A DNA stretch of 30,408 nucleotides from Scenedesmus sp. ARA3 (GCA_004335835.1 RWJK01001203.1:19978-50385); one strand, 5' to 3'. Numbered from the stretch's first letter, positions 1 through 11,232 are shown. Made by a program: numbers and translations. The notes: generated by a model from the sequence alone, not told the origin.

Positions 1-444
1 TTCAGTGAGGTGCTGATTGACGGCCTGCCAGGCACGCCAGACGGCATCAGCCGCAGCCACGACAACACATCTTTTTGGATCGCCCTGGTGTCAAATATCC
101 CTCCCATCACCAAATGGTTTGGGTCAGCGCTTGTGCGGGGCATCCTGGGGCATATCCCAGAGAACATACGGCCACAGGTGGGTGCCATATTTTGGGTCAT
201 TAGCTGGGGCATGATTTGGGGCATAATGCTTTGGGTCAGCTCTGGTGCGAGGCATCCTGGGGCATATCCCGGAGAACATGCGGCCGCAGGTGGGTGGCCC
301 ATGCAGGCTGGGAGCAAAACTGACATGCTTGATCATGTTGCATGCCTTGCGGTCACCTGGGTGCTGTGTTGTTGTGGCTGTATTTGCGTGCATGCACTCC
401 TCCATCAGGACTCACCCTGACTCACCCTGACTCCTGCAGCGCTG

Positions 445-475
<31 letters not shown>

Positions 476-1387
476 TATGTTTGCCAATCTGTGCATGCTG
501 CAGGTGCCCACCTGGGGTGCAGTGCTCAAGGTGTCTGAGCAGGGCAAGCTGCTGCAGGTGAGGCACAGGAGGCAGTGCAGGCAGTGCACATCATGCGTCA
601 ACGTTGCCGTGTAATGTAGGGGCTGTGTGTGAGCCTGTGCAAGGCCTGCTCTCTATCGCGCACTGCTTTTTGGAAACATGAGCATGTTTGTGTGAGCAGC
701 TCACCTATCGCGGTGTGCGCAGCAGCATTGGCATCTTGTGCTGAACATCTGCGGTCTTGTGTTGGACAGCATGCTCCAGGAACAGTGTGGCATGCGCGCA
801 TGCTTTGCGTAGATGTTCAAAACATTCACACGGGCCCCAGCTATAGCCCTGGCTTTGACATGCATGTGTGTGATGTGCCGTGCTGCTGTGCTGCAGTGGC
901 TGGCTGACCTCAAGGGCGAGACTGCCAGCAAGGTGCCCTCAGCGCATGAGGCAGGCGGCCGCCTGTACTTTGGCAACTTGGGAGGTGAGGAGGCCCGGCT
1001 TGTTTGGAGTGTTTACAGGCACACACCTGTACACAGAAACACGCTCACGCATGCATTCGATTACTGCATCTTAGCATGCGTTGGCGTACTGGGTGGAGCT
1101 CTTTGGCTGCCTTGAAGGCCGCATGTTCATTGCCTTGTTTGTATTCTGCAGCTTGCAGGTGCACGTTGTATCCTGATTAGTGCCTCGCCTGCTTGCAGCT
1201 GTTGTGAAAGCACCTGCGGCTGCCACTGTTTGCAACAGCTGCGGCTAGTTCACCGTGCCATGTGCTGTTGCTGCTGCTCTTGTCTTGTGATTGTGCCTAT
1301 GCAGGCGAGTATGTCAGCTACATCAATCTGGCAGACTTGCCGCCTGATGGATCAGAAGTGAATGAGGCTGCGCCAAGCAGCAGCTGA
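1..1387 (+). CDS. Strictosidine synthase-like / APMAP-type protein, C-terminal part (5' end outside window)
   Basis: Four exons, 1-177, 504-557, 897-984 and 1305-1387, join in phase to give 133 residues ending in TGA at 1385-1387. All introns are GT-AG. The first exon reads LIDGLPGTPDGISRSHDNTS then FWIALVS, which matches the 'LPG-PDGI...YWVAL' blade of strictosidine synthase-like six-bladed beta-propellers. Later exons give GAVLKVSEQGKLLQWLADL and AHEAGGRLYFGNLGGEYVSY, the usual last blades. Family members are plant strictosidine synthase-like proteins and animal APMAP, often membrane-anchored with hydrolase-like activity. Outside alkaloid-making plants they do not make strictosidine, so no reaction is assigned. 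The N-terminal blades and any signal anchor are missing here. The family is clear; the substrate is unknown. The 3' part of the first exon is repeated in the following intron. Confidence 0.85.
229..296 (+). repeat. Donor-side partial copy of the first visible exon
   Basis: A near-identical copy of about 117-183 (end of the propeller exon plus its donor) lies inside the next intron. It includes the bases coding RGILGHIPEN-RPQ and the GTGGGT donor. It has no acceptor, so it reads as a tandem duplication across the exon/intron boundary. Confidence 0.8.
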
Positions 1388-2450
1388 TGCTGTGGGATGG
1401 AAACGCTAGTAACTGCAGCAGCAGCAGCGGAGGCAGCTGGTGGATCTCAGCAGCAGCATGCAGCTGCAGCAGTACAGGTTTCGGCGCCTACGTAGCGGCA
1501 GCATGACAGGCGCTGCTGCTGACTCAGCGTAGAGAGTGCAGCAGAAGGAGCTGCTGCTGGGTACTGCTGTTTCATTGGGGTGTGTGCTTTCAGCCTGTGC
1601 TGCTGCATGGGGCCCAGCAATCCAAAAGGTTGCCTGCAATCGCTGCAAGGTTGAGTGCACATGTTTGACTTTCTGTTGCTGCATGCTTGGCGTCTGCATA
1701 ACAAGCCAACTGTCTTTGGTGAACTCAGAGCCTGCTTCTGGCCAGCTGTTAAGGAAGTATGTATCTTGCTGATGCCCTGTTGGGCTTCAGCTCGTTAACT
1801 GCTTGGCGGTTGGCGCATCCCAACCGATCAAATGCACCATGCAACCCAACAGTTCTAACACGATTATGGCGCACCTGCAGTGTGTTGCTGTTGTGCGTTT
1901 TTGGTTTTAATGATTGGGCGGATGTGCTGTGGTTATTGAGTGCAAGGGTGGCAGTCTGCTGTTGGATGGCATTCTCCCAGCAGCCATCCTTGTGCTGCAG
2001 CATGGGCGTGTTAGGCCTGATGACCCTTTGTTCAAGTACTGGCAGCCACACTCTCACGTTGATGCATCTGCAGTGTTGTGCCTGTGTTTTTGTGAACTAA
2101 CATTGGTGCATTGTGCATGTGTAGTTGAATCGTGCAGCATGACCGGTTGCAGATGTAACACCACACCACACCACACCTTACCACACCAATTACGGCAACC
2201 AAAGCGAAAACGTAACCCCTGCTACATCAACCCTCAACCAACGTGCCCTGGTGCCATAGCGTGATCGTGCTCAGGGCTCTTACAGTACAAGCTCCCACTT
2301 CACCCTCAAGCTGCCACTGTGACTATAGCTGTGAACTCCTATTGTGCACCATCATTGTGGCTTTATCTCCCACTGGAATGATAGCTGTGACTTCTCGCCA
2401 TGAAATCTCACTGTGAACTCCTGCTGTGAACTCCTGCTTTGCATCCTCAG
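1388..2450. other. Intergenic / unresolved 5' region of the coiled-coil gene
   Basis: This holds the 3' UTR of the propeller gene and must also hold the start of the coiled-coil gene, whose first exon should end in phase 0. An ATG at 1397 opens 27 Ala/Gln-rich codons to a weak GTTTCG donor; I do not trust it. An exon-like open stretch lies at about 1930-2070. A short CACCA-rich tract lies at about 2157-2200. I see no TATA box that I would defend. Confidence 0.5.
2154..2158 (+). terminator. Possible TGTAA polyadenylation signal for the propeller gene
   Basis: This is the first TGTAA I find downstream of the stop at 1387, about 770 bases away. TGTAA is the usual poly(A) signal in volvocine and related green algae. 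The distance makes the assignment tentative. Confidence 0.3.
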
Positions 2451-4337
2451 GAGGACCGTGAGACGCTGCGGGACCAGCTGAGGGCGGCACCCGCAGAGGG
2501 CGACCCAAATGACATGGCCATCAACATTGCCAAGGTTGGTGCGCCCCAAAACTTAGTACAGATCTGTGTTTTTAGTGTTGCGTGCATCATCTGAAGTTGG
2601 GGCTACTGGCATAATCAGGTACAGGCCACGCACAGGCAGCATGGCACACATGTTCATCTGACTGTCTTTAGCATCCTGAGTCGGCACACCATATCCCGAG
2701 CCTTACCAGCATCCACCCTGTCGAGCCTGACGCCCCTTGGCAACGCTGCTGAATGTTCTTCTGTGTGCTGCTGCCGGCTGCTGCCAGCTGCGTGACTTGG
2801 AGGCTCGCTTGCTGGAGGAGCGGGAGGAGAAGGCGGCACTGGCAGGTGGGGCTGGGCGGGCTGGGGCTACTCGACAGCCTGGGGGTGTTGCAGCACTCAG
2901 GAACGCCAGCCCACACTCAAGCCAGCAACGGCTGCACCTGATCAATGCTGCGCCTCATCAGAGCTGCTGCATGGTGTGCTGCCTCAATGGCACCCTGTGC
3001 AGGCGAGAAGGCTGCACTCGCTGCACTGGCTGCGCGGTTGGCCGCTCAGCGCGGCATTGCGGCATGAATCGTCTGTCTGACAACATTCTTTGGTCGCCTT
3101 GCAGGCGAGAAGGCGGCGCTGGCTGCGCGTCTGGCGCGGCTGAAGGAGTCTGGCGCTGACGAGCTGCGGGAGAAGGCGGAGCTGCAGGAGGCGCTCGTGA
3201 GGTGCGGCAAAACTTTGACGCTCGTTGCACGTTGGTGCATGGCGTCTATGCGCTGTATCCTGGCATGCAGCATCGTGCTGCTCTGCATATCGTGTGAGCG
3301 CCAGCATGCTGACATGCACAGTCCTTGTCTGATGCCTGCCCTTGCTGTTGGTGAAACGGCATCAGCCGTGGAATGCATGCATGCTAGCCAGCGCTGACGA
3401 GCTGCGGGAGAAGGCTGAGCTGCAGGAGGCGCTCGTGAGGTGCGCTGTGTGCACCATGCTGTGTGCAAATTGTGTGCGCCAAACACATGCTGTGTGCAAA
3501 AGCTGTGTGCAAAGTATATGCTGTGCAGGTGCTGCGCGCCAAATACACGCTGGGTGCCGATGCACGCCGTGTGCACCCTAGCTGCGTTGGCACTCTCACT
3601 GTCTGTGCTGACCACTCTGAAGCAAATGTGATTGAAAAACTCTTTGCTAGCTGTTTGTGCTGTGCTGCAAGCCTGGGGAGCAGCGGCTGGCGGTGTATTG
3701 TTTAAGAGCGCACTTTGCTCACTCAGCGTACCCCAACCGCAGTGTTCCAATGCGTTTTGCGCTGTAGGGCTGAGGAGCAGCAGCTGGAGGTGCAATGATC
3801 AAGTGAAGGTCCTGCACACCTTGGTTTGCCAACCACAGTGCCCCTGTGTGTGTTTGTGTTGCTGCAGGGCTGAGGAGCAGCGGCTGGAGGTGTCCCGGGC
3901 GCTGATTGACTTCCAGATGGAAGCCAATGAGGACAAGCAGGCCTGGGCCAACACCAAGTGAGTGTCAACCGTTTAGGGGTTTGGGTTTAGCGAGAACAAA
4001 CCATGTAGTTCGTATTTCGTGCTGTTGAACTCCCAAATGGAGGCCAATGAGGATAAGCTGGCGTGGGCCAACACCAAGTGAGCGCAAGGCCAGGCCAGCT
4101 TAACCAAATACAATAACAGGGGGGTGCAGTCGGCACAGATTGTGGCCATCACCACGCGAATCTGTCAGTCCCCTTCCCAAAGAGTGCATGTTTTTTTGTT
4201 GGTAGACCTGCAGATCAAAGCCAACGAGGACAAGCAGCCCTGCTCTACCTGTAATTGCACTCAGCAGCACATCATTCATCTGGGCCAGGCTGTGTGCACA
4301 AATACATGTTGCACATATTGCCAGCCTGCTGCTGCTG

Positions 4338-4374
<37 letters not shown>

Positions 4375-4436
4375 TTCCAACTTGAGCAGCGCATCCTGGA
4401 GCTTGAGTCTGGCCGGTTGGAGCACCACTGACCTCC

Positions 4437-4508
<72 letters not shown>

Positions 4509-4594
4509 TTCCAGCTGGAGCAGCGCATCCGGGAGCTAGAATCGGGCCGGCTGGAGCACTACTGACATCTACTGCTGCTGCTGCTGTTGCTGCT

Positions 4595-4628
<34 letters not shown>

Positions 4629-7508
4629 CCAGGTTCCAGCTGGAGCAGCGCATCCTGGAGCTTGAGTCGGGCCGCCTGGAGCACCACTGACATCAACTGC
4701 TGCTGTTGCTGCTGTTGCTGCTGCTGCTGCTGCCAGGTTCCAGTTGGAGCAGCGCATCCTGGAGCTGGAGTCTGGCCGGCTGGAGCACTATTGACATCTA
4801 CTGCTGCTGCTGCTGCTGCTGGTGCTGGTGCTGCTGCTGCTGCTGCCGCTGCTGCTGCCGCTGCTGCTGCTGCTGCTGCTGCTGTCAGGTTCCAGCTGGA
4901 GCAGCGCATCCTGGAGCTGGAGTCGGGCCGCCTGGAGCACCACTGACATCCACTGCTGCTGTTGCTGCTGCTGCTGCTGCTTCCAGGTTTCAACTTGAGC
5001 AGCGCATTCTGGAGCTGGAATCCGGCCGACTGGAGCACCACGTGCGCGCTGAGGACCACGCTGCTTTGAAGGACGAGCGAGACAGGCTGGCGGGGCAGCT
5101 GCGGATGGCAGCTGACAGTGAGGCGAGGCTGCAGCGGCAGCTGAAGGCTGAGAAAGAACAGGTGGGATTTGTTCTGTTGCGTTGTGTCACACATTCCAGT
5201 CAACCAAGGAGTGAAGCCCTGATCAGGAGCCAACGAGAGGCTCATGGGGGGAGGGTTTATGGGGTTGGGTGCTGCAGAGGGTCCTGCTAGTATCGAAGGA
5301 GGTGTGAAGGCGCATGTGAAGGCGCTTAGGGTATCCTCATCGTCACACACACCCCCTCCCTTCACTTACGCGGGTGGCGAGTTTCACACGTCAAGGTTAG
5401 CTCGTTCATTCATCCTGCTAGTGCTCAGTATCATCAAGTGTGCAAGAGAGCCCTGTCGAGCTCTTGCTGGCTGTTACAAGTTACAAGTCCTACGCGTCGG
5501 AGGCAGGCAAGCCTGCTTGAGCCTATGCTCTTCCGTGCGTAAATTAGAGAAGGACAAAGACAGGCCGGGGCCTGAGATCTTGCTGGCTGAATGCATAATG
5601 TATGTTTGTGACGTGAAGAGTTCGCACAGCTGCTTACGCCCTTGCATGCCCCCCTGCCTGTGCCTTTGCAGTCGTCTGCGCAGCAGGCGGAGGTGCGGCG
5701 GCTGAACCAGCTGCTGGCGGCACTGGAAGCAGCAGCAGCAGGTGAGCTGCGGCACCAGCACAGCGGCGCGCCAGCTGCTGGCCGGTGCATTAGCTTGTGT
5801 GTCCAAAGCTGTGGAATGGCGGTTCAGCTGCAGCTGCCGTGATGATACGGACGGCAACTGACGTTGTAAGCATGAAAACACAGTTGCCAGCACCTTACCG
5901 TGCTGCGCTGTGCCCTACTTTCTCTGTGCTGTGCAGGTGACGCCAGCGCCTTGTTGGTCGACACAGACACAGACGACTTCCAAGACAGCAGCAGTGCAAA
6001 TGGCGCGTCAGCGGCAGCAGCGTATGGCAACAGCAGCGGGGCTAGGTCAGCCTCTGCTGTGGCTGCTGCCATTCGCTCCCGGCAGGCAGCAGCAGCCGCC
6101 AGCAGTGCTGCTGGCGGCAGCAGCAGCAGCAGCAAGGTCAGCCTGACTGAAGTGCGGCTGCAGCTGCAGCGGCAGCTCAAACAGCAGGTGAGAGAGCATT
6201 TTAAACGTCATTTGGATGTTGGTGACAAGCACAGCAGGCGGATGGCGTGTGCAGGGCCAAGGGTGGCCATTTTCGGCTGCGAAATTTGGCAAAGATTGAC
6301 TCTGATAGCAGCCGCATCATGACAATCATGATTATGATCATGCTACGCTGCTAGCACCAGCTGAAAAACGCACGGGTGCGTCGCAAGGCTGGTGTCCGAA
6401 AGCCTGCCTGCAGCGCTACCCAACAAATGCTTGCCAAGGCCATGCTTGCCAAGGCCATCATCACCATCCTGCCTTTACTTGGAGAAAAAGGTAGTGACAT
6501 GTGGATCCTGGCGCAATCTCAGCCCGTTTGACCCACAACAGGATGAGCGCATGGCCTGAGATCAGACAGCAGAATTGGAACACCATCAAACATTGACCTT
6601 TGTGTTCCGACCACAATGCAAGAGCGCCGAAGCGCAGAGCTCGAGTCGCAGCTGGGTGAGCTGCATCCTATCTTCAGCACTTGCCGATGTTCTGGCTGCT
6701 CCCTTGTCACGCCCCACCTGCGTCTCTTCACTGACCATGTTTGCAGGAGCGCCGCAGCGCCGAGCTAGAGTCACAGCTGGGTGAGCTGCAGCAGCAGCTG
6801 GAGGCAGCTCAGGCTGCGCGTGCCGCCAGCCAGGAGGCTGCAGACACAGCCCGGCGGCTGCTGAAGCGCAAAATGGAGGCAGCGGCACGGGAGGTGGCTG
6901 AGCTGGCACAGCGCGTGGCACTGGCGGCAGGGTGAGCTATAGGACTGCAGCTGCAAACTAGAAACAGTAGTTATGTTGCATGCACGCGTCAGCAGCGGCA
7001 CGGAAGGTGGCTGAGCTGGCGCAGCGTGTGGCGCTGGCGGCAGGGTGAGCACGGCATCAGCGGCTGCAAACGCGTTCTTGAAATGTTGGTTTCGTTGCAT
7101 GCATGACTCAGCAGCGGCAGAAGACAGCCCGGGGCCTGCTGAAGCGCAAGATGGCGGCAGCAGCAAGCGAGGTGGCTGAGCTGGCGCAGCGGGTCGCACT
7201 GGCAGCAGGGTAAGCATGACGGCAACGGTTCAGCAAACCAGTATTGTATTGGTGGTTTTGTTGCGACTTGCCCATGCACGAGTCAGCAGCAGCAAGGGAG
7301 GTGGCTGAGCTGGCGCAGCGGGTCACACTGGCGGCAGGGTGAGGGTTACGGCAGCGATGGAGCAGCCAGTGCATTGGCTGGGGACTATGCATGGAGTGGA
7401 GCCAATTGGTCTAGTGCTTGCTGCCGTTGCTGCTGCTGCTCATGCAGTGACCGGGCACATCTTGCTTTGTAACATAGCAACACCAGTGTGTGCTGCCTTT
7501 GCTGCCGT

Positions 7509-7539
<31 letters not shown>

Positions 7540-10000
7540 CCCGCAGCGACCCTGGGCACATGCTGGCTGTGAGCCCCGATGAGCTGCTGGCTCGCCTCGT
7601 GCGTTACATGGATGAGGTGGTGCAGGTGAGCCTGCGCCAGCAATGCTGTATATCTGCATACCCATAGACCTCACCTGTGTATGTGTTACCCCACTGCGTG
7701 CGATTGCAGCCGCCACACGTGTGCAAGACGGCTGCATCCACACATCCACCTGTCTGTGCGCGCATCACCTGTGTGTAAAAGCTCAGGCCCTTTTGTGCCC
7801 ATAAAAAGCCTTTTAGTCTTTGGTTCTGACGAAACACTGTGTGTAAAATGATGTCACAGGTGTGCAGCGACTCAGTGGCAGAGGCGCGCCGCGACGCGGA
7901 TGCGCTGTCGTCCCGCCACGCCGCGCTGCGGCGGCGGCTGCGGCAGCTGTATGGCGGCTACAGGGCGCTGCGCTACAAGCTACATGATGAGTGGCCGGGC
8001 AGCGCTGGCAGCGGACCGCCGAGAGTGGCGCATGAGGACGCCGTGCTGGGAGGCACGCTCGAGGATATAATCAGGTGGGTATGTTAAAAGCACACAGCAG
8101 CTGTATATGTGGTATGTGCGGCCGGATACCGAGGACGCTGTGCTAGAGGGCTGGCTTGAGGATATCATATGGGAAGGGTGGCCTGAGGCTTTAGGGTTTG
8201 TCGCGGCACAGCTGTATGGAGGGTATAGAGCGCTGCGCTACAAGCTGCACGACGAGTGGCCGGGGCGGCGCTGGCAGCGGCCCACCGAGAGTGGCACATG
8301 AGGACGCAGTGCTTGGAGGGACCATTGAGGACATCATCAGGTGGGTCGCTAGAAGCACACAACAGCTGTATGTGTGGTATGTGTGGTCAGTTGCTGAGGA
8401 TGCTGTGCTAAAATTCTCGCTTGAGGACATCATATGGGTAGTGTGGCTTGAGGTTTGGGGTTTGTCGTGGCACAGCTGTACGGCGGCTACAGGGCGCTGC
8501 GCTACAAGCTGCACGACGAGTGGCCGGGTGGCGCTGGCAGCGGCCCACCGAGAGTGGCACATGAGGACGCTGTGCTTGGAGGCACGCTCGAGGATATAAT
8601 CAGGTGGGTATGTTAAAAGCACACAACAGCTGTATATGTGGTATGTGATGCCGGATACCGAGGACGCTGTGCTAGAAGGCTGGCTTGAGGATACCATATG
8701 GGAAGGGTGGCCTGAGGTTTTAGGGTTTGTCGCGGCACAGCTGTACGGCGGCGGCTTCAGGGCGCTGCGCTACAAGCTGCACTACGAGTGGCCGGGCGGC
8801 GCTGGCAGCGGCCCGCCGAGAGTGGCACATGAGGATGCAGTGCTGGGAGGATGTGATACGGTGAGGGTTCATGGTTCAAAAGATCTAGTGCACAGCATTG
8901 TCGTAGGTGTGTATACAGCAGGGTGAGCATGGCAGCGGCCCGCCACAAGTGGCACATGTCGCGCAGTGCTGGGAGGTACCCTTGAGGACATCATCTGGCA
9001 GGCAGTAAGAGTGCTGAGCAGTAGCTGCTACTGCTGCTGTCACAGCACAGTTGTGGTGTGAGGCAGCGCGGCCTGCTGCCTGCCTGCTGTGTGTTTTTGT
9101 CGGTAGATTGCTGATGGTGATGATGATGATGCCTGCTGTGTGCTTCCTGCCTCCTCAGGGCTGATGATGAGTCTGACCGCCAGGCGCTGCAGCGGCAGCA
9201 GAACAAGGTGGCAGCACTGGAGGCGACACTGGCTGGGCTCAAGGTGGGGCTGCAGCATGCGCATGTTACCAGTTCTTGTGAAGACTTTCATGTGATGGCT
9301 TCTCCTGTCTGCTGTGTGTCAAGCCAGCTGCTGAGTCAAAGGGAGATCTAGTACAGCTGAGAGCTGGCTGCAGCATGGCACAGGAGGCGGATGTAGGATA
9401 TGCAGCTTGCTACACTATGCTTGCCGAACCAAGGCGGCCCAGAACACCAGAGTTTTTCGTCAAAGTACTGCACAAGACCTTCTTTGTGACTATGAACCAC
9501 TCCCAGCAACGTATTGATCGGCAATAGCCAACCCAGCTATGCTTCCCCCTGTCGGCTGTGTGCAGGTGCGGCAGCTGGAGTGGGACACCTTGGGGGCTGC
9601 TGGGGCAGGCAAGCTGGGCAAGCAGGGGCCAGCAGCAGACGGTGAGCGAGCTGCACAGCTTGTTGCTCTGCCCCTGCTGCAGCAGCAGCACCAATGTGCA
9701 ATGCATACATTGCCGCACAATCTAGCTGAAGCAACATTGCTGCATGTCGTTCAACACGGCACTTGATTGCGACAGCATGCTGCGGCTGATGATGCCACAT
9801 GGAGTGTTTGCCCACCGTACTGCTTCCCCCTTGCCGGCATGACCCGCTGCTGCTGGTGCTGGTGCTGCTGCTGCTGCTGCCGCTGCTGTTGCTGCTGCTG
9901 CTGCTGCAGGGGGTGCCTCTGCATCCCTGCAGCTTGAGAACAGCCGCCTGCGCCAGGAGATAGACCGGCTCAAGGCGCGGCTGCCTGCGCTGGGGCTGAT

Positions 10001-10035
<35 letters not shown>

Positions 10036-10955
10036 TGAGGCGCACAGGCAGCGATGTGGGGCAGCCTGGCGTTGATGTGCTGCGGGAGCAGATTGCCCAG
10101 GTGCGTGCAGCTGCTGCGGCTGCAAGAAGACGTGCCAATGCACTAGTTAAACGTGTTGCGTATGCAGAGAGCCAGGTGGGTCATACTAAACTGAGCAGGA
10201 CACACCCTGAACACGCGTCCCCTCAGCTGCTGTTGGATTGTGCGTCAAAAGCTGACGTGTCGTGTCATGTGATGTGCTCGCTGTGCAGCTGCGGGTAGAA
10301 AACCAACAGCTGAGAGTGGCAGCAACGGCAGCAGCAGCAGGCGACCCAAGCGCTCGAGCTGCAGCTGCCGGCAGCGCAGCAGCAGCAGCTGCTGCTGCAG
10401 CTGCAGACGGTCCTGCTGCGCTGCGCAAGCAGCTCAAGGAGTTCACTCTCAACACGCAGCTGGACCTAGAGAGGCAACTGAAGGTGCGCTGTTGTAGCTT
10501 GTGTTTTGCACACTTCTGCCATGACAACATGCATTGCCTTGCACCAGACGCTGTAGAATGTTCTTCCATCTGAGCGGGTCACCCCTGTCGCTCCACCCCC
10601 TCACTCTCTACACACGTGCTGCTTTTTGTTGCTCCTCAATATCAGTTCTTGCTTGCTGCTTGCCCTGCAGTCGTGTGAGTCGCGGGCAGTGATGGCGGAG
10701 GAGCAGCTGGCACACCTGCAGGTGCGCGGCTGGCCAGCTGGCTGGCTGCACTAGTAGCTGCGTGTAGTTTGCAACAGCGCTGCAGCTGCTCGCCTGTGTT
10801 GTTGTTATAACGACAGTGACTGTGGCTGCGCCGCTCGCGTGGTATGGTTAACTGCTGCTTGGAGCGTATTGCCATATTGCCGCTGCTGCTGCCAGCAGCG
10901 CTACATGGCCACCGCCAGTGTGACGTACCAGCATGGTCAACACACTGCTTCAACC

Positions 10956-10992
<37 letters not shown>

Positions 10993-11131
10993 GCAGCGCT
11001 ACATGGCCACCGCCAGTGTGACGTACCAGCGGGAGATCATGCGGCTAAGGGCGGCGCTGCAGCAGGCAGACCCAGCCGCACTATGGGCGATGGGACCAGC
11101 AGCAGCAGCAGGTGGCCAGCAAGGAACATAG
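2451..11131 (+). CDS. Large coiled-coil protein of unknown function (N-terminus not found)
   Basis: Sixteen exons: 2451-2534, 2788-2845, 3105-3201, 3868-3957, 4987-5161, 5672-5741, 5937-6187, 6747-6931, 7547-7625, 7860-8074, 9159-9243, 9566-9641, 9910-10175, 10289-10483, 10671-10721, 10997-11131. They sum to 2112 bases (704 codons including TAG) with every phase matching, which is the main evidence. The product is mostly heptad-rich coiled coil: about visible residues 1-190, 260-340, 364-465 and 490-660. A Ser/Ala linker lies at about 192-260, an 11-Gln run at about 518-528, and an Ala/Gln-rich tail. The least coil-like block is LYGGYRALRYKLHDEWPG (393-410), likely the conserved core. Composition suggests a structural, possibly centrosomal or ciliary protein, but I recognise no family and infer no function. 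The third-last exons' ends were chosen for the longest open coiled coil (10175 rather than 10100). Confidence 0.8.
3391..3441 (+). repeat. Donor-side copy of exon 3105-3201
   Basis: The coding bases for ADELREKAELQEALV plus the GTGCG donor are repeated almost exactly within the following intron. No acceptor is present. A weaker copy of this exon's 5' part (bases after GGCGAGAAGG) sits upstream at about 3001-3045, interrupted by a stop. Confidence 0.75.
3675..4245 (+). repeat. Four partial copies around exon 3868-3957
   Basis: Copies of the exon's 5' part (GCTGAGGAGCAG...CTGGAGGT) lie upstream at about 3675-3700 and 3767-3797. Copies of its 3' part (ATGGAAGCCAATGAGGACAA, with the AACACCAAGTGAG donor in the first) lie downstream at about 4030-4085 and 4205-4245. 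Both sides of one exon have therefore been duplicated, each within its own intron. Confidence 0.75.
4320..5035 (+). repeat. Sixfold tandem array: (CTG)n tract + acceptor + exon start
   Basis: Six copies of the exon start encoding FQLEQRILELESGRLEH begin at 4374, 4508, 4633, 4737, 4889 and 4987. Each follows a CTG/CTT tract ending in CAG. The first five end in CAC-TGA (or TAC-TGA) and have no donor. Only the sixth reads on (CAC-CAC-GTG-CGC) to a GTGGG donor at 5162. Spacing is 98-152 bases, varying mainly with CTG tract length. Confidence 0.92.
5162..5671 (+). other. Intron of the coiled-coil gene
   Basis: A 510-base intron between GTGGG at 5162 and TTTGCAG at 5671. It contains no copy of either flanking exon and nothing else that I recognise. 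Confidence 0.7.
6605..7340 (+). repeat. Partial copies flanking exon 6747-6931
   Basis: A copy of the 5' part (GAGCGCCGAAGCGCAGAGCT...) lies at about 6617-6660. Three copies of the 3' part, encoding EVAELAQRVALAAG or a close variant and carrying GTGAG or GTAAG donors, lie at about 6991-7046, 7112-7210 and 7284-7340. The 7112 copy is longest, reaching back to the TARRLLKRK region with base changes. None has a strong acceptor. Confidence 0.8.
7947..9000 (+). repeat. 265-base tandem repeat built on an exon (four copies plus remnant)
   Basis: Units start at 7947, 8212, 8476 and 8741 (spacing 265, 264, 265), with a degraded fifth at about 8930-9000. Each carries the LYGGYRALRYKLHDEWPG coding block. 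The first is the true exon. The second has a one-base insertion and shifts frame. The third (8476-8603) is open, has a CACAG acceptor and a GTGGG donor, and has exon-compatible phases. The fourth has changed codons and a different 3' end. Between blocks the unit also has a degenerate echo of the exon end (GAGGACGCTGTGCTAGA...), so the unit is itself composite. Confidence 0.9.
9843..9909 (+). repeat. (CTG)n tract at a 3' splice site
   Basis: CTG triplets with a few GTG, CCG and TTG variants run directly into the CTGCAG acceptor of exon 9910-10175. This is the same arrangement seen before several other exons of this gene. Confidence 0.8.
10896..10996 (+). repeat. Acceptor-side copy of the last coiled-coil exon plus (CTG)n
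   Basis: The start of the last exon (CGCTACATGGCCACCGCCAG and on to CAGC) is copied at 10898-10936, just before a CTG tract and the true acceptor at 10996. The copy runs into unrelated sequence after about 39 bases. Confidence 0.8.
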
Positions 11132-11140
11132 GCGATTGGG

Positions 11141-11232
<92 letters not shown>

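Noticed and set aside
1397..1477. ATG exon (METLVTAAAAAEAAGG...) as the start of the coiled-coil gene
   Set aside because: Phase would fit, but the GTTTCG donor is poor, it lies 10 bases after another gene's stop, and it is mostly GCA/CAG triplets.
3046..3795. A 249-residue minus-strand frame
   Set aside because: It is antisense to coiled-coil exons and their copies, has no splice logic or domain pattern, and is rich in Cys/His from repeated intron sequence.
4320..5035. CRISPR-like array of regular repeats and spacers
   Set aside because: The repeated unit is an exon start plus CTG tract with variable spacing in a eukaryotic intron.
4100..5365. Long Ala-, Leu-, Cys- or Gln-rich frames on both strands
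   Set aside because: They are readings of CTG/CAG tracts in different frames inside an intron array; the spliced model explains the region.
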